NCBI GenBank assembly: GCA_934045905.1
Contig: OW203762.1
Coordinates: 40,215,702-40,279,701 of the forward strand
Direction of reading: 5' to 3'
Source: Leuctra nigra
Lineage: Eukaryota > Arthropoda > Insecta > Plecoptera > Leuctridae
DNA length: 64,000 nt
In this document: one piece after another, positions 46,891 to 59,051 of the stretch
Layout: each line of letters opens with the position of its first letter
How positions within the stretch are numbered: position 1 is the stretch's first letter
Made by a program: the position numbers and the translations under genes
The notes under the pieces: model-generated
What the model saw: only the letters and a program-made list of their open reading frames with translations
The model's database searches: none
Told to the model about the DNA's origin: nothing

Positions 46891-47391
46891 ATGAACTACA
46901 ATTACTACGACTCTCCTGAAGGAGAAGATTGCTTCAAAAAGTTATTCTACACCTCCAAGATAGCCACTATGACAGGATTAGGAGTATCAACATTCGACAT
47001 CCTCTTCTACTCAAAACCACAAGGATACTATCAAACGGCTGCAAGATATGCTCATTACACGTTACCATTTATTGGTATGGCCGCAGCGTTCACTGCAACA
47101 ACTTGTGTAGCCAGTTCTCTCCGCCATAAAGACGACAAGTTGAATTACTTCCTCGGTGGTTGCTCAGCCGCAGCAGTTCTTGGTACATGGCAAAAGAGCA
47201 AGGCTGTTGGTTTTATTGGATGTTTAGTATTGGGCACTGCAGCGCTTCTTAAGAAGATGTCAATAGAAGATGGATGGCAGTTTGTTCCTCAAACCAACAG
47301 TCGTGCATATGGGTCCCTTCGCAGCGTCCGTCAGGATTGGACCATCACAGCTGAGCGACCCAAGAATTGGAAAGTTGCAGATACGGAATAA
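46891..47391 (+). CDS. NDUFA11: NDUFA11, complex I subunit B14.7, 166 aa
   Basis: Accessory membrane subunit of mitochondrial NADH:ubiquinone oxidoreductase, related to the Tim17/22/23 family. Single exon, ATG 46891 to TAA 47391. The order fits the family: a soluble N-terminus (YYDSPEGEDCFKKLFYTSKI), a first membrane span around residues 25-42, a second around 60-77 (PFIGMAAAFTATTC), Gly/Ala-rich spans around 88-118 (LGGCSAAAVLG and GFIGCLVLGTAALL), and a hydrophilic tail with DWT..AERPKNWK. Slightly longer than human (141). Polyadenylation signals AATAAA stand at 47462 and 47469. It is head-to-head with RP2 and convergent with UBE2T. Tim17-family import proteins are the alternative but fit less well. 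Confidence 0.88.
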   Translation: MNYNYYDSPEGEDCFKKLFYTSKIATMTGLGVSTFDILFYSKPQGYYQTAARYAHYTLPFIGMAAAFTATTCVASSLRHKDDKLNYFLGGCSAAAVLGTWQKSKAVGFIGCLVLGTAALLKKMSIEDGWQFVPQTNSRAYGSLRSVRQDWTITAERPKNWKVADTE

Positions 47392-47578
47392 TAAATTATT
47401 TGTTTCATGCAGTTTCCTCAATATGTAAAATTATGTAGATATAAATAATATAAATTACAAAAATAAAAAATAAACGTAGTAAATTTCAAAAACATGCATT
47501 TTATTACAATGGGTAAAAAGTAAAAACATTATGCTCAGCATATTTTTTTAAACATTTTCAATCTATTAGGTATTTTAT

Positions 47579-47671
47579 TAATGGCGTTTTCTACTGGCCG
47601 CACTAGTTCTGCACTCAGTTTGAAATTTGAGTTTTGTATGGTGACAGTACGGCCAGTGGAAAACGCCATAA
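47579..47671. repeat. Small fold-back after NDUFA11
   Basis: 'taatggcgttttctactggccgcac' at the left pairs with 'gtacggccagtggaaaacgccata' at the right over a short loop. It lies in the 490-bp gap between the convergent NDUFA11 and UBE2T genes. Confidence 0.7.
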
Positions 47672-47883
47672 CTTTAATTACATTACGGAAAAAAGTATGT
47701 TTAATTGGCAATTGCAATTTATTGATATTACAGCTAATGTTGTGGAGAAAGTGAAATAAATTTGTTTTGTTCTCGTCAATAGAATCAATCGACCGATACC
47801 CATTTTAAGTTCGTATCACAGTTGAAGGTTGAAAAGTATTGGAATGGTACATATTGAATGTTAGGTAGGTAGGCTACTAATAA

Positions 47884-50280
47884 TTATTCAGAAAATCCCT
47901 GGTGCTGGAATGCATGTTTCTTCGTCCAGTCTCTTGCTTTTCGCTCATATTCGGGCTTATTGAACCGGTATTCTTCTGCCTGGTAAAATATTCAAAATTA
48001 GCTACGTACTACTAAGTAATTACTATTATTTTCATTCATCAAAGTAATTAGAAAGTCATGTAGGTACTACTCACAATATCTACCATTAACGGATCATCTG
48101 GATTAGGGTGTGTTAAAAGCTGTTGTATAGCTAACAGAAGTCCTTCTAGAGTGTTAACAGGGGTCCAAGAACCAGCTGGTGGTAATTTTAACAGGTCGAG
48201 ACAAATGCGACCAGCATCGTCAACATTTGGGTGGTAGACAGGCGTTGAGAATCGTAGCCTGGGAGGCTCAAACGGATACCTACAATAAATACAAAAAATT
48301 ATTTATGGCAAATACCAATAACATGTTCCTAATCAGAATTTGTGAAGCAATGCTTACTTGTCAGGAACTTTGATTTCGAGGTTGAAAATGCCATTTTCAT
48401 ATGGTGTACCTTCTAGTCCCATAATACCTGAAAGCATTGAGTGTAAAAGCTATTGATTCAAAGTTTTTGACAGTTTGTTTCGCAGGTTCTTTTTTGAATG
48501 ATTGGTACAAAAGAATCAAATTTAAAGCGATTTGGCAACCTTTTGAAATAAAAAAAAATTGTGATCTAGGTACACTCCCCCAAATAATAAACGGTACCTA
48601 CTCGAAAGAAAATGAATTGACTGATTAAGGTTTGATGGCATCATCCCATGAAGTCAGTGCTAACGCATTATCTAACTCTTTTAGGTGAGCTCTGATTTCA
48701 TTGATAATAACAAGGATTGATTGTCAAGGAACCGGCCCAGCAGCCAATTTGAGAAAATAAGGAACACGACTGACCTCTGGTGGATTCTTTGGTACTACGA
48801 TAATGGCGGTTGTAAAGGGTTTATTTATGTAAATAAATTATATAAAATTTGCTTTAGTTGTTTGTTATGGCTGAAAAAGTAAACTTGTAACTAAATATAC
48901 ATTTCATTTGTTTCTCCTTTTTCACTGCCTTGTGAAAACACGAACATCAAAACAAAAAAGTGCATCTAAAAATTTTCCTGCCAGAAGTGGCTCCATCACG
49001 TATCGCTTATTTGTTCAAATACGTTTTGTACCAAGTACCGTTTATTATTTGGGGGAGTGTACCTATGCAATAAAATACGGTTCCTATGGCCAACATTCGA
49101 GAAAATAAGTAACACGACTGACCTCTGGTGGATTCTTTGGTACTATCCATAATGGAGGATATAAAGGGTTTATTTATGTAAATAAATGATATGAAATTTG
49201 CTTTAGTTGTTTGTTATGGCTGAAAAAGTAAACTTGTAACTAAATCTAAATTTCATTTGGTTCTCCTTTTTCACTGCCCTATGGAAACACGAACATCAAA
49301 ATAAAAAAGTGTACTAGGTATCTAAAAAGTTTCCTGCCAGGTGGCTCCATCATGTATCGCTTATTTGTTTGAATACTGTAGGTACTGAAAGTTGAAGAAG
49401 GTCTTCTAAAACCACTTTTTAAAACCTCTTAATTTTAGTTTTCCTTTAAATTTGCATTTAAATTAGCACACTCCACCCAGACCCCCATTGTTTCGTGAGC
49501 AAGCAGTATACCCCAAAATACAGATTTGTCGTACTATACAATGAAAATAAAGGAAATCAATTCCATATTATTTTTGATGAACCGATTTAAAGTTGGACTA
49601 TCTTTGTGAATGGGGAAGGTTTGGAGGTCCGCGACAACAAAATATTTTTTAGTGGGTTCATCATGGAGTATAGGAAAGTTTGAGAACCACTGGTCTAAAA
49701 GGTTTAAGTAATAGGTTTGAACTTATAACCATGCAAGTCCTGTGCACAGCCCGCGGACATTTTTGGAATTTTAACTTAAAATTCCAAACATTTTGGTACG
49801 TTTTCAACATGATATGTCATTTTCATGATTTTTCTTCAAATATTATTTAAGCTTTTTTTAGATGATGTTCTGATTTTTTTGTGGGGGGAGGACCTCCCCC
49901 CCCCTGAATACGTCCTTGCTAACGTTGTTTTGCCATAGCCATCACCGACTGAGAACTAAACTCACATTATATGTCTGCAAAATAGCTCAGAGATGGCAAC
50001 AATTTTTTATTTTTTTTGAATATGGTTGGTTGAATAGGAAGGCTACAAAAAAGCGGTAAATATGAAGATCTAAAGAAAAAATTCACCAGGCGATGGCATT
50101 TGTGGCAAGTTTTTTTTAACTACTTTCCTTAAGTAGGTATAATATTTGTCATCTATCAAACATACTTGCTTCAAGTGTGTCCAAAACATCGCCTTTTCGA
50201 AAACAGGAAATTCCCGAGGGCGGACTTTTCATAATGTTTTGTAGTTCTCGCTGCAGTCTCACTGATGGTTGCTGTTGCAT
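47884..50280 (-). CDS. UBE2T: UBE2T, ubiquitin-conjugating E2, 4 exons, 161 aa
   Basis: E2 of the Fanconi anaemia pathway, which with FANCL monoubiquitinates FANCD2/FANCI at DNA crosslinks. Exons on minus: 50280-50166, 48427-48358, 48279-48075, 47979-47884; GT-AG and in phase, 486 nt. The N-terminal helix is RLQRELQNIMKSPPSGISC. YPFEPPRLRFSTPVYHPN contains the HPN motif (78-80), and GRICLDLLKLPPAGSW carries the catalytic Cys88, the position of human Cys86. LLTHPNPDDPLM and the C-terminal RFNKPEYERKARDWTKKHA are typical of UBE2T rather than other E2s. It is shorter than human (197) because the acidic/basic tail is reduced. Intron 1 (1.7 kb) holds a tandem duplication. Confidence 0.95.
48752..49380 (+). 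repeat. Tandem duplication of about 290-bp units
   Basis: Unit 1 (about 48752-49044) and unit 2 (about 49093-49380) share 'acacgactgacctctggtgg', 'aaagggtttatttatgtaaa', 'gttatggctgaaaaagtaaa' and 'tggctccatcacgtatcgct' with small differences. Spacing is about 340 bp. It lies in UBE2T intron 1, and short open frames across it are not genes. Confidence 0.85.
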
Positions 50281-50713
50281 CTTGCTGTAAGTTACCAAGA
50301 AATATTAAGCTGGTAGCACAATGGGTTGCAACCCCTGAGCAGGACCCCTATTTACAAGATCGTTCAAGAGCTCGTATAATCGAAATAATCGAAACGGCTG
50401 AACGAAATAGCATTCAATCTGCCAAATCAGTGTATTATTTTGTATGATTTGACTCTGACGTCATGCGGCCGTGAATCCCTACATAATTTTTCTCGAACGA
50501 TCTCGAGGTACCTGCCGAGGGAGACAACTCAATTTCTCTGGAAATATAGGTTGTCCGAATCGCAGAAAGTCATCTGTTCAGTCAGTGTTCTGATGGTAAA
50601 ACAATTTGCTTTCTTTGTATTCTCAACCATTTACTGCCCATCCCTTGTTCGAGGTTGTTCTGATGCTATGAGGTATTTTGATTCTTCTTGATTTTTACAA
50701 TAAAATACTGGTC

Positions 50714-50856
50714 TGGGGGCCAATTCTTGAAATTCACGGTTTCATTGTTTAAAACGTAAAAAAGTTGATGGCTAACCAATAGTTGTCAACTGTTTCCAGT
50801 TTTATACAATGTAAACGTAAAACGGTTTCAAAACGTGAATCTCAAGAATGGCCCCC
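50714..50856. repeat. Palindromic MITE-like fold-back
   Basis: 'gggggccaattcttgaaattcacg' style sequence at the left is inverted at the right as 'cgtgaatctcaagaatggcccc'. The inner arms also pair ('aaaacg...cgttt'). About 143 bp. Confidence 0.7.
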
Positions 50857-51306
50857 TGGTCTATTTTGAATGAACGAGAACGAAAACAGCTTCTACGATT
50901 CGGACAAACTGTAGACCAGAGAAGGTTTTAACTTTTTGAGGGATTGTGTGTGATGGCATGCCTCAACTTCACAAATGATGATGAAGATCAGAGACCTGCC
51001 CCGACTGGTGGAGCCGCGAATTATAAAATTTGAAATTGATATGTACCTACTCAAATCATTTCAAATCTGGTGGAAAATGTGTTGCTTAGGTTGGCTGGCT
51101 GGTGTGGTGGTGGTCTTGTGAACTTGTGGGGTGGGTGGGCAAGATGTGTTGAGTGCAAACATTTTTGTTCGAGACAATACATAAACATTATTCAGTGCTT
51201 GTGGAATATTGCAAGGAAATTATTGTTTTAAGTATGATCTTGCTTAATAGATTGAAATACTCACGATTAGTTTGTTGTTGAGACTTATTAACCTCTCTTC
51301 TTTCAG

Positions 51307-51364
51307 CGAACTTATGAAGTTATGGCAGCAGGCTAATAATGACAGCGAAGAAATTGCTCGCTAA
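51307..51364 (+). other. Possible terminal exon of an unknown plus gene
   Basis: A strong acceptor (CTCTCTTCTTTCAG, AG at 51305-51306 region) is followed by a frame reading ELMKLWQQANNDSEEIAR and stop. No partner exon upstream could be named, so this may be chance or a 5' non-coding exon of the following gene. Confidence 0.2.
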
Positions 51365-51482
51365 AGGTTGGCAATACTGCAGTTTCCTTTCCCGCGTCAA
51401 CACTGGATTTAGATTGGTCAATTACTGTTCAGCAGTTTTATTGGTTGAAAGGATTCCCCGCTCAATTTTGAATTGATTCTTT

Positions 51483-52786
51483 ATGGCTTTTTTTCGTTTT
51501 TATTTACATTGCAAGATATTTACACGTATTGACCAAGTAATGTCTAAGGAAATGAATGTTCGGATTTTTCAATACCAAATCCAACCCCAACATAAATTAG
51601 CTAGATTAGCAAATACTAGCGCTACTGATGCATTAGACCATTTTGCCGAAAAACTAGTTCAGGAAAAAGCTGCTAAATGGGATGCTTTAAGGTCACAAAA
51701 ATATATGCTCAACACAACACAGCAGCACAAGAACAAGTCACCAAAACATTTAGTTCCAGATCCATATAAAAATGAACAGATATCTAAAGATTCTTCTGAG
51801 AACGAGGACAGTGAACTGGATAATATTATAATAGGACTTGTAGAACGTAACGACATATTGAGCTTACTGCAGAATTGTATTGAACACAACTGCTGTCCAT
51901 CATCAAAAATTCTTCTTGAATTGGCAAGCAAATTTTCCCGATTAGGAGATAAAGCTGGTATTGAAACTGTACAAAATATTTGTAAACAAGGAAACGTGGA
52001 AGAATATGATAATCAGGCTGGCTATAAGCATTTTATGGCTGAAGCTACCTGGGTCTGTGGAAATTTGGAAAACTCATTAGCACAGTTTCTTGAAGTTTAT
52101 AAGCATCACCTATCTCTACGTAGGAAAGTTCGAGGTATGATTAGATTCCTTATTGAGGATGTAGTTACTCGAAGAGGAGAAGCCCAACTTGTCAACATTA
52201 CAAGATTCTCAAAAATGCTAGCGTTACAATATGGAGATTACATGTTCCTAGCCTTTCTGTGGCAATACTGTTTTGTCAGCGAATGGTTTTCTGATCAAAG
52301 AGTAGCCACATCACTACTTCATGAACACAGCGATCTAAAGAACGCAATTATTGACCGAATTCCTATAGTAACTATGAAGGCACTCCGAGAACATAAAGTT
52401 GATACTGTGCAGAGACTGCTAGAAACTCTACTGCAATCAAATATGAAGTTACAATATGGCCAAGTTCTTCGAGTTTACTTCGATTACAGATGTAAGTTTT
52501 AGTTTTATGCTAATCTAGCAAAATGAAATTTCCTACTATAGGTATGTATTATTCTGTAATTACAAAATTATTTGATATTTTACATCAAGGTAATCAAGGA
52601 GATCTACAGAGCTGCTCAGCGATTGTTCAATCATCATTGGAATTAAATGTTATGTTAACTGCGAGTCAACATCAAAAGTTTCTATCACTTCTCCTGGATG
52701 AACAACATAGACACAAATGGAAGGGAAGAGCAAGACCAACACTCAATCAGCCACCTACACTGAAACCTTTTCAGTTCAAATTCTGA
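51483..52786 (+). CDS. Alpha-helical repeat-like protein, 2 exons, 417 aa, function unknown
   Basis: Exons 51483-52491 and 52542-52786, split by a 50-nt intron with donor AT|GTAAGT and acceptor CTATAG; 1254 nt in phase. An in-frame TGA 7 nt upstream supports the start at 51483; Met20 is an alternative. Residues 20-85 are polar with basic patches, 85-115 are acidic and Ser-rich, and from about 115 onward the protein is a run of amphipathic helices (ERNDILSLLQNCIEHN, SSKILLELASKFSRLGDKAG, HFMAEATWVCGNLENSLAQF, KVDTVQRLLETLLQ) as in TPR or pentatricopeptide proteins. A mitochondrial PPR-type or mitoribosomal role is possible, but no family was recognised. There is no signal peptide or membrane span. 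ATTAAA at 52800 may end the transcript. Confidence 0.75.
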
Positions 52787-53307
52787 TACAGCTCATTTTA
52801 TTAAAGTTATGCAATTTATTAGACATCTGTATTTTGTATTACCATGGCAAATAGTCTCTATCATTCTCCTCTTCACCCCCCACCACATTCACACAACTTG
52901 TCCTGTGATAAGGGTCGCGGGGGAGGAGCCTAAACTAAGGTAAATGATGGAAAGGAAGAAGGAGGGTAACCGCTACTAAATGCTGGCACTGTATATGTGT
53001 ATAGGTCCAGTAGACAGTAGACACACAATTGAATGTAAAAATTACCTATAGAGTGCTAGGTAATTTAATAACAAATAAATGCGTGATATTATCCAAATAA
53101 ATAACTATTTATTTAAATGCACAGTCTTCCTCACATAAAATTATGTAAAATTATACCATTATAAGAAAATACTATAATAGGTAGACACAGCATATGCAGA
53201 TGCATCTTCTGCCACATGCCAGGAACAATATTTGATGGGCTGCAATGAAGGCAATTTGCATATCACAAGGAACTACATCGTTAAATTATTTTCCTTCGAA
53301 GAACACA
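52787..53307. other. Convergent 3' interval with a MITE copy
   Basis: 521 bp between stops of two convergent genes. 52850-52980 is a second copy of the MITE at 39482-39634 (shared 'ggaggagcctaaactaa'). TTTATT at 53108-53113 gives AATAAA on minus for the transporter gene. Confidence 0.5.
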
Positions 53308-55595
53308 TTAAACGTTTATGTCTGCATCATCATTAAAGGCTTCATTAACGTAGGCTTCTCCATTTAGTTCCACTTTTGACTTTAAACTTTCCAGTTTAGA
53401 CTCGGGCTTGCAGGAATCAAGTTTAGTTTCTCGCCTCTCAAGAATATACATCCACCTACAACAATTTATATTAATTATTATTTATTAATGATGTTTGATG
53501 TTCCTCTGCAGTTAACGACAACATTGCAAATTGGTGAATGCTTACAAGAATATTACAAGAGCAGGAACAGTGAGGCCAGAGCCCAGAAGGAAAAATAAAC
53601 CTGGCATTGTTTTCAGGCTTCTTGAATAAACCATACTATACAGAGGATTATAAATTAATGGGGCAATTGCTTCACAAACTCCATACAGCGAGTTCATTTT
53701 ACCTGAAAAAAAAGATCAAAATGCTGATTGAGATTTTTCTATTCCATATAAATACATTAAAATTAAAGAAGAGCTATATCCAGTGGTTATTTTATGGGCA
53801 GACGTGTCCTCTCACTCTTTTTTCAGAGTGGACGCTGTCAACCTCCTTATTTTTTGTGGAGATAAAAATTTGCTGAAAATTATTGCGTAAATAGCCCCAA
53901 ATTATTCCTGAAATTCAAAATTTTCCCGGGGCTATGGACCCCGAACCCGCATAGTGCTGGGGAAACGCCATTAGTTCCGTAAGAAAGCATGTTTTCCCCA
54001 ACAATCGTTAAACATCGACTCACTTATTAGGTATTTTACAAATTAACCACTGCGGCTATATCATAATTCATAACTCTTACCAAGTTCTTCAGTTGGAACT
54101 AATTTAGAAACCATTGATCGCATGACAATGAGCCCTGAACCGCTGAATATATCAATTATCGGAGCTGGGAAAAAAATAAAGTTTAGTTAGAAAAAGAATG
54201 TGAGCTCAATTAAAATGTCATTACAATTTATATTGCTCAATAGTTTCATACCCATGTAAAACATGAATCCTGTTGTACTGTATGCAAATAAAAAGCTTGA
54301 TGCAATTTTGCTGATACAAGCCACCATCCCAATTATGGCGTCGTTTACCTTCAGTATATGACTGAACAGACCAATGCAGATCATTGTACCTAAGAGGAGA
54401 GATCTGGAGATATAAGACACCTCAAAGCATTCAAACATTGAGTAGGAATAAATTTATAATTACCAATTAAGTTAACCATTACACAGTATGTAGAGTAGAT
54501 GCTGAAATCAACTTCATTCCAGTTAAAACGGTAGCGAGTGAATAGATAAGTCACCCCCATCTCACCTTGAATTGTTAAAAGGTGAGCATAGTTATTATTT
54601 TTAAAACATCTCAACTGTACTTTAAAGGGCTTAACTATCATAGGGTAATGCTTACCAAATAATGGTCCAATCATCACAATTGATAATATCATGATTAACA
54701 ATAATCTCTGTTTCCGGTTTCCCTCCCGTTTCTTGAACGCCACCTTTACTGTCTCAGAAACATGTTTTACATCGAAGAAATCTGCTAGAAAACTTTTGTT
54801 AGGATCTCGTGGAGTTGGTTTCCTCACCTCCTTTAGTCGAATCATGCCATAGGTGAAACCAATTACGTAGAGCACAGAAGTCAATGAAAACATTCCAAAA
54901 AAGCCAATTAGCTGGTACAGTATGCCACTCAGAGCAGTACCAACTGGTATTCCGAGGGATACAAATACATTGACTATACCGATCCTGAAAGTTCTCATCT
55001 TGACCGAAGTGACATCGGCTATGTAGCTAAAGATGGCCATGAACATAGTCATCCACCCTCCGGTCAGTGCAGGAAATACTGCCTCGACCACCCCAGCAAC
55101 TTCCATTGGAAGCTCAGTCATAAAGTAAGCACAAACGAGTAATCCAATGCTGGTCAAAAACTCTCCAACTATCGGCAAGAGAAGACAAGGTTTCCGTCGC
55201 CCTCTTCGGTCGCTCCACGAACCCATGAACAGTATCAGACAAGCCGGTAGCGAACATTGTACAATTGCCTTCCAAACCGTCATGCTTGCAACTAGTTTTT
55301 GCACCTCAGTTTCTTCAAATGTGTAGTTAGCTGTATCTCGGGCAGCCAGAGCATTACACACAGAGTCGTCATACTTAAGATTTGCTCGACAAGCTTTTTC
55401 CAAAGTCAAGTTCTGAGTTGCCATCCCTGCCAACACACTGGGCATAATGTAACATGCAAGGATAGGTTCCACTGTAATGTTGTTGAACAAATATTTGCAC
55501 TTTTCACCAATTCCCATTAATTTCCAGTCATTGCTCGAAGTTTCACTCGTTTCCATTTCTTTGTCAACACAATTATTCTTGCTCATGTTTTCCAT
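53308..55595 (-). CDS. SLC46-like (proton-coupled folate-type) MFS transporter, 6 exons, 522 aa
   Basis: Twelve-span major-facilitator protein of the SLC46 group, which moves folates or other small solutes with protons. Exons on minus: 55595-54656, 54565-54464, 54389-54252, 54164-54081, 53702-53546, 53455-53308; 1569 nt, in phase, short introns of about 75-100 nt except one. The start is ATG 55595; the codon nine bases upstream is GTG. The N-terminus is cytosolic, then span 1 (EPILACYIMPSVLAG) and an extracellular loop with N-glycosylation sites (NLT, NYT). Motif A-like GSWSDRRGRRKPCLL follows span 2. VSLGIPVGTALSG and FGMFSLTSVLYVIGF are later spans. A long charged central loop holds KHVSETVKVAFKKREGNRKQ. 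The tail is hydrophilic and acidic. Insects have many paralogues, so the exact substrate is unknown. Confidence 0.9.
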
Positions 55596-57549
55596 CTTCA
55601 ACACTTGAAGTGAACGTAATAGTGGATATAAAATAAATCTATAATGTAGTGAATATAAAAAAAAACTTGAACAATCTTGAAAGCGATATCTTGACTTCGC
55701 TGTGAAATTAATGAGCTATCGACTCGCTTCACCGAGTGAATGATATGTGTTAATCTTTGCTTCGTTCAATACAAACTACACTACCTACACTCATAAAGAT
55801 TGCAGAGTATCTTCATAAAACATGAAGAAAAGTAGAAACAGAATAAAAAAGCAATCTAAAATAAACGTTAGTTCCCTATTATATCACACCATAACACTTA
55901 AATAGGTTTTGATAGAACATTCTTGCTCCAAAGTGTATGGTGATCTGGAGCTTATGCTACTACCTACTTCAACACTTGACTGACTCAATTGATGCTGCCT
56001 GGCTTTGGAGGACAGGAGAGTTGAGAAATATCAACTAAATTATCTCCATGTGCAGCTAAGCTATACATTCAGCTATTATCTAATAGTCTTCTCTCATCTG
56101 ACCTTGGTGGGGAATGATGCATGAGCATGTAATTTTGATATTATTATAGTAGTACCAAATGAATGATAGTGTTGTAGTAATCCCTCAATGGCAATCACAT
56201 TATGCTATACTTGTATCGCAGACAAATAACTAGCATTGTCTAATTGTGCTATAAATTAACTAAGGAACTTGTATATGGTGGGTAAGACCTTTGAAATTAC
56301 TAAATTATTATTGTAAAAATATTTTATTTCAAGGCAAATATACCAAATTACAGAAATTCTATAATATATTCATACATGAAAAATATTTTGCATTAGAAAC
56401 CTTGCTACCATTTTTATATTATTTGTAGGTATCTAATTGTAGTGAATGAAATACATCTATTATTTGGGATGCAAAAAATAAGCAACATAATTCAGAAAAC
56501 TGGCTAAAGAAAAGACTGAAGATGTAAAACCCACAAACTGACCAGCTGGATTCTTGGACTGTTATCATGTAGCAGCAACATAACAATAACACATTCATAC
56601 ATATCCTGTATAACATTTCCAGAAAATATTTAATTATACAGTAATAATAGTAATTATGTGTATAACAAAGACAGGAAGTCGTATTTCATAACTACAACAC
56701 ATTTTCCAAAGTCCTTCCAAGCCACTATGTATTCTACCAGAAGCATAGTTCTGAACAGTTTAAATAATATACAGATTAATTAATTATATAATTACATCGG
56801 AACCACAGAGTTTAAGGATAAATTAGAGCATTGAATTTTGAACCTTTTAATAGTGATGGCTGATGAAATAATCCCGTTTCCTACAGTGAATACAGATTTA
56901 GAGATTCCATTCCTCTTTGTCTAGACTATGATGTGGTTAAAAATACACCAAAGGCCAGATTATGATATCAAAAATAAATTTGTATTTAATTAAATGCAGC
57001 TGTCAAGCTGTAATTATAGCTGCAAGGGGTATTCCCTTATTTTATGAACAAATTTGTATTTGAATGACATGATATACATAAAACTGGCCCTTAGTCGTGT
57101 CGTATACACCAGTTTGAAAACTAGAATCCACAGCCAAAAGCGAAAAGCCATGACCAATGAGTGGAATTCGCATACAAAAGGATTCTGCATCCATTAAAAC
57201 ATTAGTCTCAGTTACTTGCACACAGCTTTTACCCTTCCTGTTAGTGTTACGTATGTTACCTAATCTTTTGACTTGTGGCAATTCAATTCACAGTACAGCT
57301 ATCAATGAATGTTCTATAACTTTTGAGCATTTACCCTTTGTTTTAAACACGTCTCATGTCTAGCATGCAGTAAGTCACATGTGTACACTTAATTTATAAT
57401 TACCTACCTATCCAGTGTAATGAGTAATGACTGATGATTATATACAAATTCAACTTGATAAATCCCACCAAAATGAAGAAAAATTATTTCAAGTAGGTAC
57501 GTAGGTACTAGCTATAAAGATTTGCATGCCGTACACTTTACATGGCCAA
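55596..57549. other. Upstream of transporter, no gene recognised
   Basis: AT-rich. A 79-codon minus frame at 57281-57042 opens with TTG, has no acceptor match to a known gene, and could be 3' UTR. No repeats of note. Confidence 0.35.
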
Positions 57550-57607
57550 TTAATTAGCTTGGGGTGGCATATGCTCCACAGCAGGTACCACACAAGGCAC
57601 TTCAGGT
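57550..57607 (-). CDS. Possible terminal exon of an unknown minus gene
   Basis: Acceptor TTTTTCTAG at 57608 is followed by one carried nucleotide, then PEVPCVVPAVEHMPPQAN and stop TAA (57550-57552). The Pro/Val-rich tail and good polypyrimidine tract suggest a real last exon, but no upstream exon was matched and no family recognised. Confidence 0.25.
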
Positions 57608-58859
57608 CTAGAAAAATAAATGCATGGGTAGATAAAAACTTAAAAATATGAAAGAATCTAGTTTCATGACATTATTATTTTTTAGCTATTCCTAATCCTT
57701 CCAAACAGTAAAAGATCAAGAGAGAATCATAGAGTAGATATTGTTGTGCATAGCTTAAATTCTCAACTAGGTACCTATATTGAGTGCATTGAAGGTTAGG
57801 GGGTCGATTATCATACTGCCCACTTCACTACTCAGTGTGAAATACATACAATACATACTATTACTAATGTTTGAATGTATATAAAAAAAGTTTACACTTA
57901 TTTATAATGTATGAGAAGCTGTCCAATTTTAGAGGTATTAAGTGGACATTTGCACTGTACTTCATACTTCTACATCTTGTAACTTCCACAACTTGTACTT
58001 CATACGCATAATTTGTATGAAGATGCTTGTACTAATTATTCAATAACGGGAAGTAAATGTTAAAAAAATCAATTATGAAGCTTGCAAGAGTTCGAAATAA
58101 TGATGGTCACTTTAGGATGAACTTGAAACAAAGTTATTTTGTATAAACAGGAAGTTTCTGGCTCCTATATGCACATTCAAAAAATCTTTGTTATGCACAA
58201 CATTAAAACACACATTTTAAAGGTGTGTTTCATGAGTAAGGGCACGTTTTGTGGTAGGTAGGTATAAGACAAGTAAAATAGTAATGTAATTTAGAAGGTG
58301 AAACTCCAATTCAATATCCTGTGCCCAATGAAGCAAAAATCTCTCGGTTGTAAATATATCCGTTTGCCTACCTCAATTCTTTCATATTTTCACCAATATG
58401 GCCACATTTCCATGCAGGTTTGAAAGAGAAGATTAAGATTGGGATTGACCTAACCTTGTTTACAATGTTGGTACAGAAAAAATAACTAAAAGTGAAGTTG
58501 GTGACCATTCCTAGTATTCATTTAGGCGGGTTCACGTTTTGCATCCCAAATACATTTTTAATCATGTGTAATCAAATGTGTAATTCACACTTCTGTCCAT
58601 TGATTAAATACATTACCTATGGTATACTAAAACTATTAAAATATTTCACATTTAAACCTAGTTAACTTCACATATACTCTTTATATTTTTTGCTTCTTTC
58701 ATATTGTATCATAAATATTTACTTTGGTTTATTTTAAACTAACAAAATATATTATATTATTATTCCCTCTTCTTTCAAATAATGTTGAGTACTTATAGGC
58801 ACCGAGAGTTCGCCACGAGTGAGAGAAATTAGCAACTTTTGTGGGAAGATCGTCAACTG
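57608..58859. other. Gene-free AT-rich stretch
   Basis: No supported exon, RNA gene or fold-back was seen. It would be intron if the exon at 57550-57607 is real. Confidence 0.35.
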
Positions 58860-58870
58860 TTTTATTTCTC

Positions 58871-58890
58871 ATTGGCCGTGACCTAGCAAC
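58871..58890 (+). promoter_or_regulatory. CCAAT box and RFX X-box-like site
   Basis: ATTGG (inverted CCAAT, 58871-58875) is followed three bases later by GTGACC-T-AGCAAC (58878-58890), which fits the X-box consensus GTNRCC-N(0-3)-RGYAAC at every defined position. RFX factors use such sites to drive ciliary genes. It lies about 170 bp upstream of a candidate plus-strand first exon. Confidence 0.5.
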
Positions 58891-59051
58891 CGATCAGATG
58901 TCAACAAATGTACTCAAAATATTTCGGAATCAAACTAAGTCGCGCAAATTAATATTGTGATCAGATTCAGTGAAATTGTGAACACTTTATTATTAATATT
59001 TTGTAGGCGAATAAACATTAGATAAACATGTGTAAATTTTAAGAATTGATA

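Larger units (their letters stand above)
50281..51482. other. Divergent interval, UBE2T to helical-repeat gene
   Basis: About 1.2 kb between two divergent start codons. It contains a fold-back (50714-50856) nested inside a looser one (about 50545-50920, 'gtccgaatcg.agaa' inverted) and a possible plus-strand terminal exon (51307-51364). Promoter elements are not obvious. Confidence 0.4.
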
